A stretch of DNA of 21,880 nucleotides, taken from contig DHAP01000036.1 of the NCBI GenBank assembly GCA_002397465.1, positions 1 through 21,880 of the forward strand, in the 5' to 3' direction. Below the pieces are notes generated by a model. It saw only the letters and a list, made by a program, of their open reading frames with translations, was not told where the DNA came from and did no database searches. This DNA comes from Caryophanales bacterium UBA4951 (GTDB lineage Bacteria; Bacillota_I; Bacilli_A; RFN20; CAG-826). Position numbers and translations under genes: made by a program. Shown here in pieces: positions 13,919 through 21,537 of this stretch. The number at the start of each line of letters is the position of its first letter. Position 1 is the first letter of the stretch.

Positions 13919-15643
13919 ATGTTTGGTACCCGGAAAAAAGAGAGCAGTGGAAATCTTAGGTTGGCGGTAAGCGCGTTCGTGCTTATCCTTTCAATCTGTG
14001 CCATGGGCGTCGTGACTTTTTCATGGTTCTCCACCACTAACAGTGCGGTTAACCAAATGACCCTCACCTCAGGCGCTAGCGCGGTAACTGTCGATGTCTA
14101 TGCCTACAAGCAGGGATATTCGAGTGATGACAATGGCAATCCGGTTCCTGCTGCCTTCAGCATTCAAAAAAGCGATGGAGTCGAAACTTCGAACGCTACT
14201 AAAGGGGATGCCGACAGCACTGGCGAATTCACCGTCACCTTCGATAGTGACACCCTTTCGACCTTCTCCTACGAAGCTCTATATGGCGATGAGCTCTACA
14301 TGGATGATGATCAGTTCCCGCATCTCTATGTCGAACTTCGTTACACCAAAGCCACGTTAAGCGGATTCGTTAAATCCACCATCAGCAATCTCTCATATGC
14401 CTCCGACATCACCGGATACACCAACTTGTCCACCGCCAGTGATGGCCTCAAGTATCAGTACCGTTTCATTACTCTTCAGAACACCGCCAATAACACGATG
14501 TACACAAACGGCCTCAAAGCCGCCTATAGCGATTCGACTTATGTTGCCTCTTCGTGGACTACATTTGATCCATCCTCATCAATGGAAATCTATAACAACA
14601 CAACTGATTTGGATGGCTATCAGGGAGATACGACCCAGAATTATGCCAATCAGTGCTACGTTCCAGGATTCCCATACAAGTCCAGTTCGGATAGTTATTA
14701 CTACAGCAAGTCAACAATGATGGAGTTCAGAATCGATCCATTGGATCTTGTCGAATATTTCAGAACCCACAAGGATGCCAACAACACCCTTATGAACTTT
14801 GGCGTCAGCTTCGATGTCAGACTCGATTTCTCAAACACCCCATATAAATCAAGCGATACCAGCCCGAAGGTTGTTCTCTCTTCTTCCTCAATGAACATGA
14901 AGACCAATTCCAGCAGTTCATCAGTTACATTAAATACTGGATATTTCAGTTCAACCCCGACTTATAGCGTCACTTCGTCCGATTCTTCAATCGCGACTGC
15001 CACCACAAGCGTCAATTCCGGAGCCGGCTTATTGAATATCAATACCTACGACACAACCGGAACGGCCACCATAACCGTGACCGCCACGAACGGAAGCGAA
15101 ACCGCTTCATCGCGTTTGAAGATCAACGTCTATTCAGGACCAACCATCATTCTTTCTGAAAATAGTGTCACCCTCAATAGAGGAAACGCCGCCGCAGTTG
15201 TTGTCTCAAACGCCTTATTCTCCTCGACGCCATCATATAGCGCCACAAGTTCCGACTCTTCCATCGCCACCGCTTCGATATCAGGCAGCAACGTCATCAT
15301 CAATGGCATCAATGGCGGAACTGTCGATGTCGTCGTAACTGGTGTCTACGGAACCGAAACCGCCAGTGCGACCCTAAGTGTCACTGTTAGCTCGGCTGTA
15401 AGAAGCCTTCAGTCAATCAGCATCAGCACGCTTCCGAACACCACCACTTATTCAACCGGATCAACCTTCTCGACAAAAGGATTGGTTGTCATCGGAAATT
15501 ATAATCTCGACCCATTGACCATCGAAATCACCGACTATTCAATCAGCCCGGCCGATGGTACTACACTTCAAACCGCCGGAACTATTACCGTCACCGTCAC
15601 TTATCAAGGATTCACCGCCACATTCGATATCACGGTGAGCTAA
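13919..15643 (+). CDS. Secreted protein with Ig-like domains and SipW-type signal
   Basis: This 574-residue protein has a basic start, a hydrophobic helix (about 14-34) and V-T-F-S-W-F-S (32-38), a SipW-type signal. A TasA-like N-terminal part (about 40-310) follows. Two Big_2-like repeats come next (about 316-405 and 407-492), each with the S-S-D-S-S-I-A-T-A pattern. A Big_3-like domain closes the protein (about 494-574; L-Q-S-I-S-I near its start and a T-V-T-V-T-Y-Q-G-F strand). Ig-like domains of this kind are common in surface adhesins. It is the first gene behind the c-di-GMP riboswitch. ATG 13919 directly follows the terminator T-run, and no normal ribosome site is present; only GAGAG in the hairpin loop could serve. 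Later starts would remove the signal. Confidence 0.85.
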   Translation: MFGTRKKESSGNLRLAVSAFVLILSICAMGVVTFSWFSTTNSAVNQMTLTSGASAVTVDVYAYKQGYSSDDNGNPVPAAFSIQKSDGVETSNATKGDADSTGEFTVTFDSDTLSTFSYEALYGDELYMDDDQFPHLYVELRYTKATLSGFVKSTISNLSYASDITGYTNLSTASDGLKYQYRFITLQNTANNTMYTNGLKAAYSDSTYVASSWTTFDPSSSMEIYNNTTDLDGYQGDTTQNYANQCYVPGFPYKSSSDSYYYSKSTMMEFRIDPLDLVEYFRTHKDANNTLMNFGVSFDVRLDFSNTPYKSSDTSPKVVLSSSSMNMKTNSSSSSVTLNTGYFSSTPTYSVTSSDSSIATATTSVNSGAGLLNINTYDTTGTATITVTATNGSETASSRLKINVYSGPTIILSENSVTLNRGNAAAVVVSNALFSSTPSYSATSSDSSIATASISGSNVIINGINGGTVDVVVTGVYGTETASATLSVTVSSAVRSLQSISISTLPNTTTYSTGSTFSTKGLVVIGNYNLDPLTIEITDYSISPADGTTLQTAGTITVTVTYQGFTATFDITVS

Positions 15644-15653
15644 AAAGGAAAAC

Positions 15654-18236
15654 ATGAAAGAAAAAAAGAACTTCAAAACAAATCGCAAGCTCTTAGCCCT
15701 CGTTGGCTTTCTTTCAGCTGCCTTCATCGCCCTTAACGTCACCATCACCGTCGCCGCATTCATCAACGTCAACAAAAACTCCGTCTCCGTCAATTACAAG
15801 ACCGAAAACATCGGAACTACCTATTTTGATGGCGGAACCGGCATTCAAAATGATCCTTATCTCATCGGGACCTCAGCCCAGCTAAGAAGCCTTCAGAAGC
15901 TCAATTCCTTAGGATTGTTCAACTCTGATACTTACTTTGCCATGGATGCCGACATCACTTGGACTTCCACTGAAGACCCACTTCTTCCTATCGGCAGCGA
16001 TGATATGCCTTTCAATGGGACATTTGATGGCAAAGGCCACACGATTACCGATCTAGTCATCGATGGCAAACAGACATGGGATGTCGGTATGTTTGGTTAT
16101 GTTGGGATAACAGGCACCATCAAAAACTTTATCCTTGTTCACCCAACCATCAACCTTGGGTCAAACAGCGATGGCGGAAGCGCCGATACGACTAATCCTT
16201 TGGACACCTATCTAAGAAGCGCCGCCGAGAATATGCCTGTCCCAAGCAAGACCGGAGACAGCAGCTGTCTAAGCTGGACCGATGGCTCCAATTATTCTCA
16301 ATTAGCCGGCCTACCATCCACCGTCAGCGCCGAAATCAACGGAAACGTCGAGACCTTCAATGTCGTTTATGAATCTAGCAATGAGGACCTTCTCGCTTAT
16401 TCGGATGGAGCCTGGAAGACCAGCGCCCCAACCGGAGCCGACGCCAGCGACACAACCAGCATGAATGCCGTGATGCTCACCGCCCGCGTCTTTGCCACGG
16501 TCAACAACAAGACAATGGCCTACACACTTGAAAGATATGAGATCAATGTCTTGAATTCTGGTGTCATCACAAGCGAAACCACCACAATCAGCGTTTCTTC
16601 AACCGGCGCCAAAACAACCGTTATCAGAGGCGCGTTCAAAACCTTATATCCTCTTGATGCCGACAATGGCACGACCGACTATCACGCCACCAACGTTGGC
16701 TTTTTCTGTGGCCATCTCGATGGATTCGCAAGTTATTTGGGATTGGATGGAAGCACCTCAAGAAGCAATGACGCCAATGGAATCATCACCGTCTCCGGCC
16801 GTTCGGCCAAGAGCAATACTTGCCTCATCGGACGCTGCCGCGGAGATGACGTAAGAGACGGAACCGGAAGCAAGAGGTATGGCCATACCTTCGATTTCAC
16901 TCAGTCTGTCACCAAAAAAACCTATACCGCCCCAACCGCTTACGGCACTTACGCCAACGTTAAGAGCAGCGTGGCCACTCAAACGACCAACGCTCTCGCA
17001 TTAACGAGGTCGTATTGTGATTCAACGGATACCGATACGCCTAATTATCTTCGTATTTATCCGACGGCAACCGCCAGAGACAGCGTTACCGTCAAGAAAG
17101 ACGACACAAACGAAACTCAAACCGTCAATTGTTTAACGATGAAAGGACCTCTTTCGGCCGCTGAATATTCTGACAACGCCGAAACATCTACAAGATATTT
17201 CTTTGAAAAATTCGCCATCAACAATGGCTTCTGGGTCTACACTAAAGGCTCTTCGTCAGATTTGCTCAACACGATTATGGGACAAAACGAGTTCACGCTG
17301 GATTTCAATATCACTTATCAGTGCGACGCAAAGAGCAATTACTCAACCCGCTCGAATTATTGGCAGGTCTTATACAATGCCTATAATCCTGACAAAAAAT
17401 ACAAGATTCCAATTCTTGGTTGGACATATGATGACAGCAGTTTACAAAATGGTTATTGGTATGATCTCAATGACCCGTATTCATACTCCAGTTCTTCAGG
17501 ATACTACGCCAATTCAGCCTCGAACTATACTCCAGTCAAGATCATAGAAGATGGGAATGTCCACGAAGCTACCGTCAGCATAACAAAAACGACTGATTCA
17601 AGCAGCATCCTCAACTCAATCTTCCAGTCTATTTTCACCAGCGATGCCTGGTATCCAACTTTTGCCATAGGAGCTGGAAAAAACAATTCGCTGAAGCTGT
17701 ATAGCCAAAAAAACACAAGCGGGAAAAGCGCCGCTGAGTGGGCTTCAACCCAAGGCACTGACAATGCTGACATTACTATTAATGAAGGCTCTCAAAGTGG
17801 ATTATCAACCGGCAGCTCTGGCGGCTGGTTTCCGACGACTTATTATCAAAGTTTCTACCGTTCTTCTTTCTCTGCCGATAGTGATCTATCAATCCATATC
17901 ATTTCTTTCCAGGCGATTTTCACAAACGCCAACGGTAACATCTCCTCGGCGATGAGCAACGTCGACTATCTCTACGATTCATCAAGCTGCACCTTCAACA
18001 ACACCACCGATACGACTTCGTCGACTTATGATGCCTACAGTTCTTGGAACCGTGATAGCGGCGTCAAAATAGCCTTCGATGTAGCCAGTGCTTTAGGAAG
18101 CGGAAGCAATTCCACTTATTACTTCTACCGTTCTGGATCTGGTGTCAGCTCGCCAGTTCACGCCGCCTATTCCAATTCCTCATATAAGCCGACTAACAGC
18201 GATGGCTACAAGCAAGCCACAATCGAGAGCGCCTGA
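15654..18236 (+). CDS. Large secreted protein with GLUG-type repeat
   Basis: This 860-residue protein has one N-terminal hydrophobic helix (about 13-34) ending in V-A-A-F, a diverged form of the signal motif seen in its neighbours. Residues about 55-165 hold D-P-Y-L-I-G-T-S-A-Q-L, then G-T-F-D-G-K-G-H-T-I and V-G-M-F-G-Y-V-G, the pattern of GLUG-motif surface proteins that build beta-helices. The remaining 600 residues are Ser/Thr/Asn/Tyr-rich and beta-prone, and I recognise no catalytic motif. A ribosome site (AAGGA) lies 8 bases before the ATG, and the gap to the upstream gene is 10 bp. It ends in TGATG, coupling it to the next gene. Probably a large adhesin or matrix component, perhaps processed by the SipW encoded in the opposite operon. 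Confidence 0.8.
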   Translation: MKEKKNFKTNRKLLALVGFLSAAFIALNVTITVAAFINVNKNSVSVNYKTENIGTTYFDGGTGIQNDPYLIGTSAQLRSLQKLNSLGLFNSDTYFAMDADITWTSTEDPLLPIGSDDMPFNGTFDGKGHTITDLVIDGKQTWDVGMFGYVGITGTIKNFILVHPTINLGSNSDGGSADTTNPLDTYLRSAAENMPVPSKTGDSSCLSWTDGSNYSQLAGLPSTVSAEINGNVETFNVVYESSNEDLLAYSDGAWKTSAPTGADASDTTSMNAVMLTARVFATVNNKTMAYTLERYEINVLNSGVITSETTTISVSSTGAKTTVIRGAFKTLYPLDADNGTTDYHATNVGFFCGHLDGFASYLGLDGSTSRSNDANGIITVSGRSAKSNTCLIGRCRGDDVRDGTGSKRYGHTFDFTQSVTKKTYTAPTAYGTYANVKSSVATQTTNALALTRSYCDSTDTDTPNYLRIYPTATARDSVTVKKDDTNETQTVNCLTMKGPLSAAEYSDNAETSTRYFFEKFAINNGFWVYTKGSSSDLLNTIMGQNEFTLDFNITYQCDAKSNYSTRSNYWQVLYNAYNPDKKYKIPILGWTYDDSSLQNGYWYDLNDPYSYSSSSGYYANSASNYTPVKIIEDGNVHEATVSITKTTDSSSILNSIFQSIFTSDAWYPTFAIGAGKNNSLKLYSQKNTSGKSAAEWASTQGTDNADITINEGSQSGLSTGSSGGWFPTTYYQSFYRSSFSADSDLSIHIISFQAIFTNANGNISSAMSNVDYLYDSSSCTFNNTTDTTSSTYDAYSSWNRDSGVKIAFDVASALGSGSNSTYYFYRSGSGVSSPVHAAYSNSSYKPTNSDGYKQATIESA

Positions 18237-19087
18237 TGAAGAAAAAACTAAGCATAAAATTCATTCTGAACATCGCCATGACCATCCTTACCATGGCTTC
18301 TCTTTCAGTGACGACTTATGCTTGGTTCTCAACCGTGGAAACCGCCACCGTATCGATGTTTTCCATGCATGTTGAGGAGTCACTAAAATGCCAGATGAAG
18401 TATTACACTGGCAACTATGACGAGGCCAACTACTCCTATTCTGGCTATCAGGATATCAGGACGCTCGATGACCTTAATAATGCCAGCAAAGTTACTAGCT
18501 ACCGCTCTGATTTTGTCGAAATTGAAGGCAATAACTGGATCAAAAACGGGCCACTAGATCCTTCGAATCTCTTCACGGGAATGTGCCACACCTACGCTTT
18601 TGAGATATCCGGCGCCGGATCTCAAGACACCACAATCTCTTTGACACTCAACAAGTACGTCAGTGATCCTTCTCTTGATGAAAGGGTCTATAAAGATGGC
18701 GTCTATACCGATACCCCCATCACCTTGGCCAGCGCAATCGACATCTACAGCTCATCTTTCGTTTATAGTTCCGACAACTATCAAAATACCCTCAACGCCA
18801 ACGCTTTCATCACCACCTATATGCAGTCATCACCTGAGGATCATTTCACGTATTACGATGAAGAAACAAAGGATTCATCGTATGTTCTTTTTAATGGTTG
18901 GATCCCGACTGGAGCAACTCTCGTCGTCATGATGACCGTAGAGTTCACCAACCTTGAAAACACCTACTATTCATCCAAAGGCGTCTATAACAATTATTAC
19001 TATTACGAAAGAAACACGGTCGGCGATTCAAACGCTTATCAGTCACTTACCTTCAAGATGAGCGACATATCTTTGACTAGAGAATAG
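18236..19087 (+). CDS. TasA-like secreted protein, third gene of the surface operon
   Basis: This 283-residue protein starts with K-K-K and a hydrophobic helix (about 8-27) ending in T-T-Y-A-W-F-S (26-32), a textbook SipW-type signal. The mature part is rich in Tyr, Ser, Asn and Asp, with Y-Y-Y-Y near the end. Its C-terminal part (V-V-M-M-T-V-E-F-T) aligns loosely with the V-x-W-I-E-G strand of the other family members. The ATG overlaps the previous stop by one base (TGATG). Its 3' end overlaps the convergent GGDEF gene by 11 bp, and no terminator is visible between them. Likely a further fibre or surface subunit under the same c-di-GMP riboswitch. Confidence 0.8.
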   Translation: MKKKLSIKFILNIAMTILTMASLSVTTYAWFSTVETATVSMFSMHVEESLKCQMKYYTGNYDEANYSYSGYQDIRTLDDLNNASKVTSYRSDFVEIEGNNWIKNGPLDPSNLFTGMCHTYAFEISGAGSQDTTISLTLNKYVSDPSLDERVYKDGVYTDTPITLASAIDIYSSSFVYSSDNYQNTLNANAFITTYMQSSPEDHFTYYDEETKDSSYVLFNGWIPTGATLVVMMTVEFTNLENTYYSSKGVYNNYYYYERNTVGDSNAYQSLTFKMSDISLTRE

Positions 19088-20087
19088 GCATCTTGCCATC
19101 TTTGATGAATTCCGAGGCTTCTTCATCGGAAAGTATCAGATACGGGGTGTCTTTTTTCTTTGCGCAGTACATGGCGACGTCTGAGCATCTTAATAGATAA
19201 AGAGGATCCACGAAGCAAGGGGCGTTTCTCACTGCCCCAGCCGAATAGGAAATGCTGGGACCATGTTTTTTTATTGACTGAAGACCTCTATCAAGTTTGG
19301 CGAAGAATTCATCGAGCTTTTCTCTGGTTGGCTCAAAGACGATGGATACGAACTCATCCCCGCCAAAACGATAGATGTTTGATGATGATGGCTTGCTGTC
19401 GTTTAAGAGAACGGCGAATTCCTTTATGGCGATGTCGCCTTTTAAATGCCCATAGACGTCATTTATGAGCTTAAAGTTGTTCAAGTCGAGGAATACAACC
19501 GCCACATCGTCGTTTTTCTTGATCTCGGTTATGGCTTTGAGGCAACTTGTTTTGTTTAATAAGCCCGTATTGTCATCTCTTTCGGAACGGTCGATGAAAT
19601 CATTGAGGCAGTCTTCTAGACGCTTCAATCTTCTCACAAGGGTCAAAAAGACGCTTTCTTTTTCTAGGTAATAAACCAAGCCTGAATAGAAATGCCTCTC
19701 GCCGTTAACAAAAACGCTGATGTCATTGGAGATCGGAGCCCCGCTTTTCTTTGAATAAGATAAATCAGCCAAAAGCTTGCTCTTCGAAAGAGAGAATCCC
19801 GATGGCATAATCGCATCTTCATCAGAAATAAAAGAAGAGAAAGAAAGACTGTCTGTTTCGATGCCAAGGTCTTTTGCATCACCTTTGATCTTGATAAAAG
19901 GATTGGTGAAAATGTTCTTGTCGTCTTTCACCACGAAAGCGTTCGCACCTTCTGGAAGGACCAGAAGACTCGGATATTGCGAACAAAGGTTTTGAATGTT
20001 TATTGATGTCAAGGAACTCGCCCTCTTTATTGACTCTATCGGTAAAACTGGTAGGCGAGAACCAGCCTCCCTCTTAGAGGTTGCCAT
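19077..20087 (-). CDS. PAS-GGDEF diguanylate cyclase
   Basis: Up to 336 residues: a PAS-like N-terminal domain (about 44-145), a short helical linker and a GGDEF domain (about 165-330). The active site is intact: F-L-D-L-N-N-F-K (199-206), I-N-D-V-Y-G-H, and R-F-G-G-D-E-F (240-246). It should make c-di-GMP from two GTP. No R-x-x-D inhibitory site stands five residues before GGDEF (the residues are P-S-S-S), so product inhibition is unlikely. No membrane helix is seen, so it is cytosolic. The listed ATG may be too far upstream: a TATAAT lies only two bases before it. A TTG at 20012 with GAGG about 9 bases upstream is a good alternative, giving 311 residues. It is convergent with the operon it probably switches on. 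Confidence 0.9.
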   Translation of the reverse strand: MATSKREAGSRLPVLPIESIKRASSLTSINIQNLCSQYPSLLVLPEGANAFVVKDDKNIFTNPFIKIKGDAKDLGIETDSLSFSSFISDEDAIMPSGFSLSKSKLLADLSYSKKSGAPISNDISVFVNGERHFYSGLVYYLEKESVFLTLVRRLKRLEDCLNDFIDRSERDDNTGLLNKTSCLKAITEIKKNDDVAVVFLDLNNFKLINDVYGHLKGDIAIKEFAVLLNDSKPSSSNIYRFGGDEFVSIVFEPTREKLDEFFAKLDRGLQSIKKHGPSISYSAGAVRNAPCFVDPLYLLRCSDVAMYCAKKKDTPYLILSDEEASEFIKDGKMPIL

Positions 20088-20089
20088 TA

Positions 20090-20120
20090 ATTATAAAATG
20101 GATACGTAACATAATTGCAA
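20090..20120 (-). promoter_or_regulatory. Probable promoter of the diguanylate cyclase
   Basis: The minus strand has TTGCAA (20115-20120), a 19-base spacer and a perfect TATAAT (20090-20095). The start would fall at about 20083, inside or just after the ATG at 20087, which favours a downstream start codon. Confidence 0.5.
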
Positions 20121-20202
20121 CATTCTTTTGCTTTACGGGCTTATCAAACGTTCCATCAAGCCAAATAAAGAATGAAAATGTTAACGTGGTTTTTATGAAG
20201 GA

Positions 20203-20940
20203 TCACATCTTATATGGAAGGGGGCTATCAAGCCTCACCGCATTCAGAAGATAGGGAGAATCGTGCGTATACCTATTACTGATATAAGGGTCTTGGAGAA
20301 TAAGACTAGCCACGCTTCTTTTGATAAGCGATGGCTTTTTCTTAGGGAACAATGACATGATTGAGGCCAGGTTGTTGTCATTGAATCCGCCTTGGCTCCT
20401 CATATAGAAATCAAAACGCCTTTTGACGTCCTCGTCCGGGGGATCCTCATAATAATCCAAGATTGAGACTTTCTCAGAATCGATGAAAGATGAGAGATAA
20501 CCATTTCTTTTGGCAAACGAGAACAAGGTCTTGAACTTCACGATGTTCTCATCCTGACACATTCCTAAAATCGACTTTATCTCGATGAAGGCTATTTTCT
20601 TTTCATACGTATAGACGATGAGATCAGGGTAATAGGGTGACGGGTTACTGGCCCAGGGCTTGTAATAAGGAATCGCAAGGCTCTGACCCCGTATCGAAAG
20701 GGCATATCCGCTACCAGCGAGAAGCTTCATAAAAGAGCTCTCGGCGTAATCATTTAGAGTCAACACATACCCCCTATCGACCAAATAATTGAGTTTGCCG
20801 GTTGGAATGCCATTCCCATTGGCTATTTTGTCGAAATCCTCTAACGAAAAGCTCTCGCTCGTTGAGGCATTATCCATCAAGGACGAGATCCCGATGATCT
20901 TTTGCCTATTTGGTTTTTGGCTGAAGATGACTTTTTCCAT
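20203..20940 (-). CDS. PD-(D/E)XK nuclease-fold candidate protein
   Basis: I do not recognise a named family for this 245-residue protein. Residues 105-122 show Y-P-D-L-I-V-Y, a short turn, then F-I-E-I-K-S, which is the PD...ExK pattern (Asp106, Glu120, Lys122) of the restriction-endonuclease-like fold. A possible helix-turn-helix-like segment precedes it (about 32-60). The C-terminal third is helical and basic. It could be a DNA-repair, restriction-like or DNA-binding protein; the catalytic triad suggests a working metal site. The gene stands alone. TAAAAT ends 9 bases before the ATG with no ribosome site between, suggesting a leaderless or nearly leaderless mRNA. A link to the surface system is not supported. 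Confidence 0.6.
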   Translation of the reverse strand: MEKVIFSQKPNRQKIIGISSLMDNASTSESFSLEDFDKIANGNGIPTGKLNYLVDRGYVLTLNDYAESSFMKLLAGSGYALSIRGQSLAIPYYKPWASNPSPYYPDLIVYTYEKKIAFIEIKSILGMCQDENIVKFKTLFSFAKRNGYLSSFIDSEKVSILDYYEDPPDEDVKRRFDFYMRSQGGFNDNNLASIMSLFPKKKPSLIKRSVASLILQDPYISNRYTHDSPYLLNAVRLDSPLPYKM

Positions 20941-20961
20941 CGCTACCGTATTTTAGCTTCT

Positions 20962-20974
20962 AATTCTCAGAATT
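20962..20974. repeat. 13-bp palindrome in a divergent promoter region
   Basis: AATTCT-C-AGAATT is a perfect inverted repeat around one central base. It lies between the divergent starts at 20940 and 21023 and overlaps the likely promoter area of the minus gene, so it could be a repressor operator. Confidence 0.4.
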
Positions 20975-20991
20975 GCCCCAAAAGCATTGCC

Positions 20992-21020
20992 AACCCGATG
21001 ATTTGACATTACTCTTCTAG
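20992..21020 (+). promoter_or_regulatory. Possible promoter of the four-helix membrane protein, leaderless
   Basis: TTGCCA, then 17 bases, then TACTCT, with the -10 ending about 7 bases before the ATG at 21023. Transcription would begin at or next to the start codon. A second TTGACA sits within the spacer. Confidence 0.4.
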
Positions 21021-21022
21021 TC

Positions 21023-21526
21023 ATGGAAAAAAAGAAAATGGACGAGACGAAGAAGGTCAAGCTTATCTATTCAGGTGAGCTTTTCATCTTCAGCATCCTG
21101 TTTGTGGTTCTTGGAATTCTCTTCGTTACGGGTGTCATTCCGATGACGGATCGTAGAAAAACTGTTTTCACTTATCTGACTTTGGCCGGCGGCGTCATCA
21201 CTTTAGGCGATTTCATCTGGGCCTTGGCCTCAAAGAAAAGACGGGCGAAGACCGCTATAATCGACAAGATCTTGGTCTTGCCCAGCTCTTTGACCTTTCT
21301 TTCTTTTGATCTATATTTCCTCATCAGCGGAGTATACGAAGACCAAGTCTTTTCCTATCTCATCGGCTTCGGTTTCATCTACCTAGCCTGCGTCTATCTC
21401 TTTGAGAGCCTTTACCACTACAAATTCCCAATCCCCGGTTTATTAGACGATGATGAGGACAAGGAAAAGAAAAACGATGCCATCGACGTCGAGGTCACCG
21501 AAGAAAAAGACCATAAAGACGAATAG
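21023..21526 (+). CDS. Four-helix membrane protein of unknown function
   Basis: This 167-residue protein has predicted membrane helices at about 17-37, 46-67, 80-101 and 108-128, a basic loop K-K-R-R between the second and third, and an acidic C-terminal tail (about 140-167) rich in Asp, Glu and Lys. No family is recognised. No ribosome site is visible, and the -10 box is so close that the mRNA may be leaderless. It converges on the truncated gene at the right edge with only 11 bases between stops and no clear terminator. Confidence 0.65.
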   Translation: MEKKKMDETKKVKLIYSGELFIFSILFVVLGILFVTGVIPMTDRRKTVFTYLTLAGGVITLGDFIWALASKKRRAKTAIIDKILVLPSSLTFLSFDLYFLISGVYEDQVFSYLIGFGFIYLACVYLFESLYHYKFPIPGLLDDDEDKEKKNDAIDVEVTEEKDHKDE

Positions 21527-21537
21527 CTTGTCTTAAA

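Noticed and set aside
14868..15400. Direct DNA repeats inside the 574-residue gene
   Set aside because: The similarity is at the protein level between two Ig-like domains; the DNA copies have diverged and show no sign of a mobile or slipped repeat.
17325..17340. GACGCAAAG-like string inside the 860-residue gene, as in a GEMM junction
   Set aside because: None of the flanking GEMM stems, GNRA loop or 3' block is present, so it is chance coding sequence.
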